Assembly (NCBI GenBank): GCA_002366835.1
Contig: DFBZ01000146.1
Coordinates: 1 to 23,030 of the forward strand
Source: Gammaproteobacteria bacterium UBA3067
GTDB lineage: Bacteria; Pseudomonadota; Gammaproteobacteria; Pseudomonadales; UBA3067
Direction of reading: 5' to 3'
Length of the DNA stretch: 23,030 bases
Part shown: piece after piece, positions 1 through 6,275 of the stretch
Layout of the letters: each line of letters starts with the position of its first letter
Numbering within the stretch: the first letter of the stretch is position 1
Made by a program: the position numbers and the translations under genes
Notes under the pieces: model-generated
Told to the model about the DNA's origin: nothing
The model's input: the letters and a program-made list of their open reading frames with translations, nothing else
The model's database searches: none

Positions 1-1
1 T

Positions 2-112
2 ATGGGTATCGATATAGAAACATGGGTCACCAACACCACCGAGTTTGATTCCATTTATTGCAAACGGTTTGCCAAACCACGGAAAAGGAAACGCTTCGCG
101 AATATCGCTTAG
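2..112 (+). CDS. Possible C-terminal end of an unidentified gene, or a remnant
   Basis: The frame is open from the left edge and stops with TAG at 110-112, giving about 36 residues. The tail is basic (KPRKRKR). I do not recognise the family. An ATG lies at position 2, but the real start is more likely outside the window. No neighbour in the window helps to assign it. It could also be a chance open frame in a decaying region. Confidence 0.25.
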   Translation: MGIDIETWVTNTTEFDSIYCKRFAKPRKRKRFANIA

Positions 113-301
113 CTTTTTAGCGACCCCCCTAAAATATTCTTAAAAGCGAGATCGCAAATGACTTCGCGCACCTGACTGTTGAGAAAAAGGGCATATTTTA
201 TTCTTTTTTCTTAATATCCCGCCGATTTAATACCTCCAGCAAAATACACGCGTTTATTTTAGTGCCTATCCCTCAGCCTTCGGTTTGGATTTTCTGCTTT
301 T

Positions 302-323
302 CTTTACAATGCCTTTACAATGC
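302..323. repeat. 11-bp direct tandem duplication
   Basis: CTTTACAATGC occurs twice head to tail, perfectly, inside the pyrimidine-rich spacer. Confidence 0.85.
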
Positions 324-563
324 CTGTCCTACCTGCTTCTTCCTGCTTTGGCGTGTCCTTCCCGCTTTGCTACCTGCTTTTGACTTATTTTTCTCGTCCT
401 ACTTATTTTGCTCTGTGACTATGCAAAACTAAATAAGCGTATTTACTACCGTCAAAAGGGCATGCCGTGGAACCTTGTAGATATTGAAAACATATATGTG
501 TAAAATTTCTGCCAGGAAAGCATAGAGTGGCCATTACATCCGCTCCCTATGGTCACCGTACAC

Positions 564-591
564 TCGCAAGTTCGCAAGTTCGCAAGTTCGC
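564..591. repeat. 8-bp tandem repeat TCGCAAGT, 3.5 copies
   Basis: TCGCAAGT is repeated three times perfectly, followed by a half copy (TCGC). It ends 36 bases before the GTG start of the lipoprotein gene at 628, so it lies in that gene's promoter or leader. An 8-bp unit changes leader length by 8 when it gains or loses a copy. Confidence 0.9.
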
Positions 592-627
592 TCCGATTAT
601 GGCAGCGTTAACTAATAAGGAAAGTTT

Positions 628-2346
628 GTGAAATATACGATATTAATTCTGTTTAGTTGCCTTTTTCTCGGATGTAACAACGACTCCTCACAGGACCTCG
701 TAAGCGTGGAAAATGAATGTGATAATCCTATAGAGATTTTAGGTACAAATCAGGAGTTAGGATATTTAGTAGGAGTCGAATCTGATTATGAGGCAAGCCT
801 GATAGCGACAGAATACATTGAAGAATTTGATAACGAAATTAATATTTATACGACAGTACATCCTTATTTTGCTGCGGAAATGAGCCCAAATGTGTTGGCA
901 GTAATGCAATGTGATACGCGTATAGATTCTATTCAATATGAGAGTGAGAGTGAGAATGAGAATGAGAATGAAGCAACCGACAGTATGCCCTACCCATCCC
1001 CAAGCAAAATATCTCCGAATCATTCGTTAATAGCGGACTTCACAAGCTTAGGCACTGGGCCAAAACAGTGGGAATTGTCCAGCGCATCAGCGTCATCTTT
1101 GACGCTAGATAATACCTATACGACCGACCTGTCAACTTCAACAAGGTTAGATTGGAACATAGCAGCAAGCGGCGATGAAGACTCTAATATTGAGTTAAGG
1201 TACGATCTTGGAGGTTCTTTGGACGCATCCAGCATTCGCACGATTGGGGTGCTAATGTACATCGAAGGTGCAGATGAGACAGCTTTGGATGCCTTCGATT
1301 ATAATGGCATAAAGCTCAAGCTTGTTTCAGATACAGAAACGTGGTGGAACCACTCTAAACAATACGACTTTATGCGGGGAGGGGCTGGCCGCAGTTCTAC
1401 TCAGCAGCAGGTAGGTTGGTTTTGGGCCACTGTTTATGCAGACGATTTTTCACGCGAAGCGGGTACATTTGATCCCCACAATGTAAGAAAGATAACTCTC
1501 ACTATAAACTCCTCGGCGTCATCTTACCCCGCTAGCATGAAGATTCATTTGCATAAAATTGTTATTGACCCTGTTCCGAATCGAGTCCCTAACATATACA
1601 TAACGTTTGATGATACAGCCGAGAGTCACTATACCGAAGCATTTTCTTACATGCAGCCGCTTGGGCTGAAGGGCACCCTGTTTGCTATCCAAGATATGCT
1701 TGGCACAGCAGGAAAAATGTCGCTTGCTAATCTAAAAGAACATCATGACGCAGGCTGGGCTGTTGGCTATCATGGGTCTGGCAGATTCCCGAACTTCTTT
1801 GCCATGACACCGACGGAGCGTGATGCAGCCATTACTGCCTGGTTTGCTTTCTGTGAGACAAACGGCATAACTCGCGGAATTTATACCGGCGCGTACCCTC
1901 ACTCACAACACAACAGATTAGTTCGCCAGGAGCTGTACGACAGAGGGTTTAAAGCGTTCAGAATTGGTGCTGATTGGAATGTCAACTTTCTCACCCCATT
2001 CGTTGGGAGCGGCTATAATACTTCACCTGTTAACCCAGCTGGTGGATTTGGTTTTCACGACCCCCTGCAAGTTCCATCGTCCATGTATAACCCGGACTCA
2101 GCAGAGAACCAAATCGACGTAAATTACCTAGTAGGTGGAGGTAGCTCTCAGTTTGAGAACATTCTAGTTCGCGGCAGAATGACTTCTACAGACCAAGTTA
2201 TAACCTATCACGAGCTGGTTGCTAGCGGAGCGACTGGAACACAGGTCAATCGGGCAGATTTTCAGGCGCATATGGATATTCTAAAGCGCTGGGAAGATCT
2301 GGGGCTGATTTCTATCAGAACGTTTGATCACATATACAGTGATTAG
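628..2346 (+). CDS. Lipoprotein with propeptide-like domain and NodB-like polysaccharide deacetylase domain
   Basis: The 572-residue product starts at GTG, supported by AAGGAAAG about 6 bases upstream. Residues 1-16 form a lipoprotein signal with Cys16 as lipidation site (LFLGC); Asn at +2 suggests the outer membrane. Residues 45-105 resemble the inhibitor I9/subtilisin-propeptide fold (YLVGVE, then FAAEMSPNVLAVM, then DTRIDSIQ). An ESESENENENE linker (105-115) follows, then a beta-rich region (about 130-315) that could bind carbohydrate. Residues 320-570 look like a NodB-type deacetylase: TFDD at 326-329, His382 in YHGSG, GAYPHS at 421-426 and YHEL at 527-530. The usual H-x3-H metal pair is incomplete because Arg386 sits at the second His, so activity is uncertain. 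Base composition is AT-richer than the housekeeping genes to the right. Deacetylase family membership is fairly safe; the substrate is unknown. Confidence 0.75.
   Translation: MKYTILILFSCLFLGCNNDSSQDLVSVENECDNPIEILGTNQELGYLVGVESDYEASLIATEYIEEFDNEINIYTTVHPYFAAEMSPNVLAVMQCDTRIDSIQYESESENENENEATDSMPYPSPSKISPNHSLIADFTSLGTGPKQWELSSASASSLTLDNTYTTDLSTSTRLDWNIAASGDEDSNIELRYDLGGSLDASSIRTIGVLMYIEGADETALDAFDYNGIKLKLVSDTETWWNHSKQYDFMRGGAGRSSTQQQVGWFWATVYADDFSREAGTFDPHNVRKITLTINSSASSYPASMKIHLHKIVIDPVPNRVPNIYITFDDTAESHYTEAFSYMQPLGLKGTLFAIQDMLGTAGKMSLANLKEHHDAGWAVGYHGSGRFPNFFAMTPTERDAAITAWFAFCETNGITRGIYTGAYPHSQHNRLVRQELYDRGFKAFRIGADWNVNFLTPFVGSGYNTSPVNPAGGFGFHDPLQVPSSMYNPDSAENQIDVNYLVGGGSSQFENILVRGRMTSTDQVITYHELVASGATGTQVNRADFQAHMDILKRWEDLGLISIRTFDHIYSD
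940..970 (+). repeat. In-frame hexanucleotide microsatellite (GAGAGT/GAGAAT)
   Basis: Two copies of GAGAGT are followed by three of GAGAAT and a final GA, encoding alternating Glu-Ser and Glu-Asn from residue 105. Gain or loss of a unit keeps the frame and changes the length of the acidic linker between the propeptide-like domain and the rest of the lipoprotein. Confidence 0.9.
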
Positions 2347-2400
2347 AATGGTGCGTCCAATATACTGCTAGGGCTAGAATTGTTCTGGTTGAATAAACCG

Positions 2401-2462
2401 TATCAAAGGGTTCGGATGAATATCGGGCAAAGAGCTAATACCAATTACGCTGCCCTTTGATA
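2401..2462. repeat. 10-bp perfect inverted repeat with 42-base interior
   Basis: TATCAAAGGG (2401-2410) and CCCTTTGATA (2453-2462) are perfect reverse complements in the spacer between the lipoprotein gene and the peroxidase remnant. There is no T-run directly after either arm, so this is not a classic terminator. The interior encodes nothing recognisable. It could be the end pair of a tiny non-autonomous element or a structured transcript tail. Confidence 0.7.
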
Positions 2463-2503
2463 TGCTTGAGGTATAAACAACAAATAGAGGAAAAGTTGAA
2501 TGT

Positions 2504-2889
2504 TTAGTGGTGAGGCTTGCTATAGCTAGTGTCGGTAGGACTTGTTAAAAAAGCCGTTAAGTCATTTTTTTCTTACTCAGAGAGGTGCAAGGGGAAAATA
2601 GCGGGGTTGAGAAAGGCGTTCTTTTCCCACCTTTGTCGTAATACTCAACAACGTCTCTTAAAGTGCTGATACTTCCATCGTGCATATAAGAAGCGGTTAA
2701 TTCAATATTGCGTAATGTCGGGGTTCTATACGCACCAATATTTTTAATCTGACGACTAACCGCAAAGCGCCCAAGCTGTGCTTCTTGCTGGGGATCTAGT
2801 TGTACGACTGCAGGGCTGTAATCGGTCTTTAGGTTTTCAAGAAAAGCCGGTAATACGGGGCGTAATGCATCAAAGCCAATGCCAACACT
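2504..2889 (-). pseudogene. Decayed di-heme cytochrome c peroxidase (CCP/MauG family), C-terminal part
   Basis: Read on the minus strand, the sequence gives VGIGFDALRP, then LGRFAVSRQIKNIGAYRTP and TLRNIELTASYMHDGSIST, the typical second-heme half of periplasmic di-heme peroxidases, where Met in YMHDG is the heme-ligand region. There are three lesions. The N-terminal half, with both CxxCH heme motifs, is missing, and an in-frame TAG (2890-2892) marks the break. A one-base frame change occurs near 2620, after YYDKGGK, where the frame must shift to read NAFLNPAIFPLHLSE. A TAA at 2573-2575 replaces what is normally Gln in LSEQEK; beyond it EKNDLTAFLTSPTDTSYS continues to a stop at 2504-2506. No functional enzyme can be made. 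Confidence 0.85.
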
Positions 2890-2892
2890 CTA

Positions 2893-3220
2893 GAGGACAC
2901 CCCAAAAAAGAAGCCCACATTACCTTCCACCTGTTAAGGCTGGCTCGCTGAGCCACGCCAAATATATGTGTCATTCCAAACTTTTAGAAAGTTTCATTCA
3001 CGGAATACTTGCCCAATTTGCGGCTGAAAAACAATGCCATCGACCTTGGTATATTGCCCCCTCCTTAGACTAAGACTGAGGAATTCTTATTGCGCATGAC
3101 CTTAACGGAAAAAGCGATTAACGCTTGCAGGGTAACAGGCTTAGTTTTATGAGTGCTGCACGATTTTGCAATAGCCTAGCGCGACGCAAACACCTGGCTC
3201 ATAGGCATTAACGCTACAGA
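2893..3220. other. Gene-free spacer with a hairpin and a possible mobile-element scar
   Basis: No intact gene is visible on either strand. Immediately next to the break in the peroxidase remnant, the minus strand reads GGGGTGTCC, a word often seen at ends of mobile or REP-type elements (recalled, not searched). Nearby is a perfect hairpin, TGGCTC-GCT-GAGCCA, at 2941-2955. In one minus-strand frame the stretch reads FGVAQRASLNRWKVMWASFL, which might be a fragment of an element-associated peptide. The remainder up to selO shows nothing I can name. Confidence 0.4.
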
Positions 3221-4711
3221 TCATGTGCCACAAAAGGTATTTTCCACCACCTGTTCCGGTCGAGGCGGCTGCGCATAAGACCTGCGCTCAGGGTGATAAT
3301 CAAAGGGCTTTTCCAGTAAGTCAACCAGCGCATGAAAGAGCGAAAAATCATTATGGGTGGTAGCGCTTTCTATCACTTCTTCCACCAGGTGATTACGCGG
3401 AATAAAGGCCGGGTTTATCGCCAGCAAGTCTGCTTGAACGGCAGATAGGTTAGCGCTTTCTTTACTGACTTGGCGACGCCATTGCTCCATCCAGGGGTTA
3501 AATGCCGAAGGGAGCTGGAAGAACTCGCTAATACCCGGTGAATGCGTCTCGTCAGGCACGAGGTTTTCCGCAAGAAAACGAAAACAAAGTGTGAAATCAC
3601 ACTGTTCTTTACTCATAAGATCCAGCAGGTTTTGTTTTAACATTCGGTTAACGGGTGCTTCTGCACTCATCCCGAGTTTTTTACACATGGCCGTTTCGTA
3701 AGCTTGTTGATATAACTCTGCGAAGCCATCCAGTGCATTTTGAGCCACTTCAACAGCCTGTTTTTCATTTTCTGCCAACAAAGGTAATAGTGACTGGGCC
3801 AGCCACGATAAATTCCATTGAGCCATTGCCGCTTGGTTTGCATAGGCGTAACGCCCGCCACGGTCGATGGAGCTAAATACCGTTTCGGGGTTAAACGTAT
3901 CCATAAAAGCACAGGGGCCATAGTCGACGGTTTCACCGCAAAGCAACATATTATCGGTATTCATCACACCATGAATAAAACCAACGCTTTGCCACAGAGC
4001 AATCAGTTGCGCTTGACGTGAGATGACATTTTCCAGCAAAGTTTGGTAGGAATTATCTGCGTGTAGCGCATCAGGAAAATGGCGATTAATCACGTAATCA
4101 GCCAGCGTTTGAACAGAAGCCGTATCTTGTCGCGCAGCAAAATACTGAAAACTGCCAATGCGGATATGGCTTTGAGCAACACGGGTGAGAATGCCACCCG
4201 GTAACAACCGGTCGCGCACCACATTGTCGCCGGTGGTAACGGCAGCCAAGCTACGGGTGGAGGGAATTCCAAGGCTCGTCATCGCTTCGCTGACAATATA
4301 TTCACGCAGCACCGGGCCGAGTGGAGAACGCCCGTCACCCATGCGGGAGTATGGAGTTTCCCCGGCACCTTTAAGTTGAATATCGTAACGAAGCCCGTTT
4401 ACTGGGGAGCAAACTTCTCCCAATAGAATGGCGCGACCATCACCCAGCTGCGGGTTCCAATTGCCAAACTGATGACCTGCGTACACGGTGGCGATTGGGC
4501 TGGCGTGCTCCGGCAAGGCATTACCGGCCAACATATCAATACCCTCTTCCGACGCCAACCATTCGGCATCAATACCAAGCTGCTGTGCCAATGCCGTGTT
4601 AATACGAATCAGGCCCGGAGAAGACACCGGGCTTGGCCGCTGATGGGAAAAAAATTGCTCGGGAAGCTGACTAAAACTGTTATTAAAAGGTAATGCGGAT
4701 TTTGCGTTCAT
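3221..4711 (-). CDS. selO: Protein adenylyltransferase SelO (YdiU family)
   Basis: SelO is a pseudokinase-fold enzyme that transfers AMP from ATP to Ser, Thr or Tyr hydroxyls of proteins; it is linked to redox homeostasis. This 496-residue protein is close to the family length. The landmarks are visible: GHQFGNWNPQLGDGRA (79-94), Lys114 in LKGAG, GDGRSPLGPVLREY with Glu137, HGVMNTDN with Asp253 and Asn254, and DYGP with Asp263. These match residues known to bind ATP and metal in characterised bacterial SelO, each offset by about one. It ends TFCGT, so Cys494 sits where selenocysteine or cysteine is expected near the C-terminus; the codon is TGT, so no selenocysteine is involved. It lies last in a minus-strand run after a 102-residue unknown gene; the 156-base gap leaves room for its own promoter. 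Confidence 0.95.
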   Translation of the reverse strand: MNAKSALPFNNSFSQLPEQFFSHQRPSPVSSPGLIRINTALAQQLGIDAEWLASEEGIDMLAGNALPEHASPIATVYAGHQFGNWNPQLGDGRAILLGEVCSPVNGLRYDIQLKGAGETPYSRMGDGRSPLGPVLREYIVSEAMTSLGIPSTRSLAAVTTGDNVVRDRLLPGGILTRVAQSHIRIGSFQYFAARQDTASVQTLADYVINRHFPDALHADNSYQTLLENVISRQAQLIALWQSVGFIHGVMNTDNMLLCGETVDYGPCAFMDTFNPETVFSSIDRGGRYAYANQAAMAQWNLSWLAQSLLPLLAENEKQAVEVAQNALDGFAELYQQAYETAMCKKLGMSAEAPVNRMLKQNLLDLMSKEQCDFTLCFRFLAENLVPDETHSPGISEFFQLPSAFNPWMEQWRRQVSKESANLSAVQADLLAINPAFIPRNHLVEEVIESATTHNDFSLFHALVDLLEKPFDYHPERRSYAQPPRPEQVVENTFCGT

Positions 4712-4867
4712 GCTGGAAAGGCTCTAAGAGAAGTATTACCCAAGAGACTACAGCAGAGAAAGATCGGCGCAAAGGGTGTTACACAAGAATTTAAAAAGAG
4801 GAATTATCAGCGCTAGCAGCTTGAAGCTCCAGAGCTATACGTCACAGAGAAAAACTCGGGTAAGATT

Positions 4868-5176
4868 TTAAACGTTAGGCCTCCAGTCCCACCATTCATG
4901 CTGGCCATCAGATCGCTCTGCCTGTGTTCTAAAAACTAACCAACTTATTTTGTAAGCATCATCCCCGTCACGGGAACATGCTTCTAAAGCGGGAGGAATA
5001 ACTGTGCTTGCAGTTTTATCTTCATCCGGCTGAATGGCAATACCATTCGTTGCATCAACATTTTGCACGACACCACTAAATTTATTTTCGTGCAACACGC
5101 TGATTTTATCGGTGTCAATGTATTGAATATGAACGTGGACGATTTTGCCAACAAGCTCATTGAGAGTAATGGACAT
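4868..5176 (-). CDS. Conserved-looking hypothetical protein, 102 residues
   Basis: I do not recognise this gene. It is a small acidic protein without signal peptide or membrane segment, so probably cytoplasmic. The pattern is beta-rich: GKIVHVHIQY, FSGVVQNVD and GIAIQPDED are alternating strands that could form a small Sm/SH3-like barrel, followed by a Trp-rich tail (HEWWDWRPNV). AGGAAG stands 6 bases before the ATG, a good ribosome site, which supports a real gene. It lies between the metF terminator-like hairpin and selO on the same strand, so it may be transcribed separately from the SAM-cycle genes and possibly with selO. Function unknown. Confidence 0.7.
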   Translation of the reverse strand: MSITLNELVGKIVHVHIQYIDTDKISVLHENKFSGVVQNVDATNGIAIQPDEDKTASTVIPPALEACSRDGDDAYKISWLVFRTQAERSDGQHEWWDWRPNV

Positions 5177-5269
5177 ATACTTCCTGAAAAATAAGCAGAC
5201 GAACTGAATTTGTGAGATGTAATACGGAAAAGTGCTGGCTTACGATTGGCCCTAGCGGCCCCTTCATTA

Positions 5270-5305
5270 AAATGCCATTTACGAGTCAATTCGCAAATGG
5301 CATTT
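5270..5305 (-). terminator. Strong hairpin downstream of metF
   Basis: Perfect 11-bp arms AAATGCCATTT (5270-5280) and AAATGGCATTT (5295-5305) are extended by an inner CGA/TCG pairing. In the metF direction the right half ends in ATTTTAAT, a weak T-tract, so it probably terminates the metK-ahcY-metF transcript about 27 bases after the stop codon. The stem is AT-rich, so termination may be partial. Confidence 0.6.
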
Positions 5306-5318
5306 CACTTCTCAGCCA

Positions 5319-5334
5319 TAGGTCTACAGACCTA
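5319..5334. repeat. Dyad overlapping the metF stop codon
   Basis: TAGGTCT-AC-AGACCTA is a perfect 7-bp inverted repeat with a 2-base centre, and its last bases are the metF stop codon (CTA on this strand). The loop is too short for an RNA hairpin without opening the inner pairs, so a protein-binding dyad or chance are both possible. Confidence 0.5.
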
Positions 5335-6192
5335 GGAGGACACATTTTCCAAACCTAAATTATCCCAAATAGATAAAGTAGGTTCAGCTTGGTTCATGGT
5401 GTAAAAATGCATTCCCGGAGCGCCCCCTTCTAACAGGGTTTCACAAAGGTCCGTCACCACTTCAAGGCCAAACGCTTTAATACTTTCCAGATCATCACCG
5501 TAAGATTCTAACTGGCGGCTAATCCAGCGGGGAACTTCCGCTCCGCACATGGAAGAAAATCGCTGCAAGTTTGTGAAGTTGGTAATGGGCATAATGCCGG
5601 GATAAATTGGAATATCAATACCCAGCTTTTGCGCGCGCTCCAAATAATAAAAATACGCATCCGCATTATAAAAATATTGCGTAATGGCGCTATTTGCACC
5701 GGCATCTACTTTTTGTTTAAAAAACGCGAGGTCTTTTTCAACGGTGGCGGAGTCAGGATGAATTTCAGGGTAACAAGCCACGTCCAAATGAAAGTCGTCA
5801 CCAAAATTCTTTCTAATAAATGTGACCAACTCGCTGGCATACACCAGATGAGCCTGTGGCCCCATGCCCGATGGCAAGTCACCACGTAAAGCAACAATGC
5901 GATTGATGCCTTGTTGCTTATAGTCATTCAATAAATTTAATACGGAGTTTTCATCGTCACCACCAAAAGACAAGTGAGGCGCTACATCATAACCGGCTTG
6001 TTTGATTTCTTTTACCGTGCTGAATGTGCGCTCACGGGTTGAACCCCCTGCGCCATACGTCACCGAAAAAAATCCAGGATTACGAGTAGCAAGTTGTTCT
6101 CGTACCGTGCGTAATTTCTCAACACCTTTATCGGTTTTAGGCGGGAAAAATTCAAAGCTGAATCGACCGCTAAAAACGGCGTCTGTCGTCAT
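5332..6192 (-). CDS. metF: 5,10-methylenetetrahydrofolate reductase
   Basis: MetF is the FAD-dependent cytoplasmic enzyme that reduces methylene-THF to methyl-THF, the methyl donor for methionine synthase. The product is 286 residues, near the usual bacterial length of about 290-300. FEFFPPKT at 13-20 contains the catalytic Glu14 of the family, VTYGAGGSTRERT (44-56) is the folate/flavin region, and ALRGD with Asp105 is the conserved flavin-tuning Asp. STYGAGG-type and QYFYNADAY signatures are intact along the length. The start ATG is preceded by GGTGA at a good distance. It follows ahcY on the same strand with 83 bases between, which contain a hairpin and T-tracts, so it is probably the third gene of a metK-ahcY-metF unit with adjustable read-through. 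Confidence 0.97.
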   Translation of the reverse strand: MTTDAVFSGRFSFEFFPPKTDKGVEKLRTVREQLATRNPGFFSVTYGAGGSTRERTFSTVKEIKQAGYDVAPHLSFGGDDENSVLNLLNDYKQQGINRIVALRGDLPSGMGPQAHLVYASELVTFIRKNFGDDFHLDVACYPEIHPDSATVEKDLAFFKQKVDAGANSAITQYFYNADAYFYYLERAQKLGIDIPIYPGIMPITNFTNLQRFSSMCGAEVPRWISRQLESYGDDLESIKAFGLEVVTDLCETLLEGGAPGMHFYTMNQAEPTLSIWDNLGLENVSS

Positions 6193-6202
6193 AGTATTTC
6201 AC

Positions 6203-6262
6203 CAGAAAAATTCAGAAAAATTCAGAAAAAGAATATGCGTGACGAGCGGCTGCCCGTCACGC
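6203..6262 (-). promoter_or_regulatory. Hairpin followed by three phased T5 tracts between ahcY and metF
   Basis: In the direction of transcription an 8-bp perfect stem (GCGTGACG/CGTCACGC, 6237-6262) is followed by TTTTT three times at a 10-base period, produced by a tandem repeat of CAGAAAAATT (plus strand, 6203-6230). This looks like a leaky intrinsic terminator between ahcY and metF; it ends only about 10 bases before the metF start, so it could lower metF expression relative to metK and ahcY. Confidence 0.55.
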
Positions 6263-6275
6263 AATCAGAGGAGTA

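Larger units (their letters stand above)
113..627. other. Gene-free spacer with pyrimidine-rich and tandem-repeat DNA
   Basis: I see no convincing gene here. From about 286 to 412 the plus strand is strongly T/C-rich, with the word CCTGCTT or a close variant recurring (CCTGCTTC, CCTGCTTTG, CCCGCTTTG, CCTGCTTTT). It also carries an 11-base tandem duplication (302-323) and, just before the next gene, an 8-base tandem repeat (564-591). A perfect ACATATATGT palindrome lies at 490-499. Read on the minus strand, the pyrimidine tract gives short Lys/Arg-rich frames, all broken by stops. No -35/-10 pair good enough to call a promoter was found. Confidence 0.6.

Noticed and set aside
564..591. CRISPR-like repeat
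   Set aside because: The unit is 8 bases in direct tandem with no spacers.
766..1023. Minus-strand open frame of 85 codons with Leu/Ile/Thr-rich repeats
   Set aside because: It is the antisense reading of the GAGAGT/GAGAAT microsatellite and flanks inside the lipoprotein gene; no ribosome site and no family resemblance.
3415..4693. Several open frames of 60-90 codons on both strands inside selO
   Set aside because: They are shadows of a strongly conserved gene; none has a ribosome site or recognisable product.
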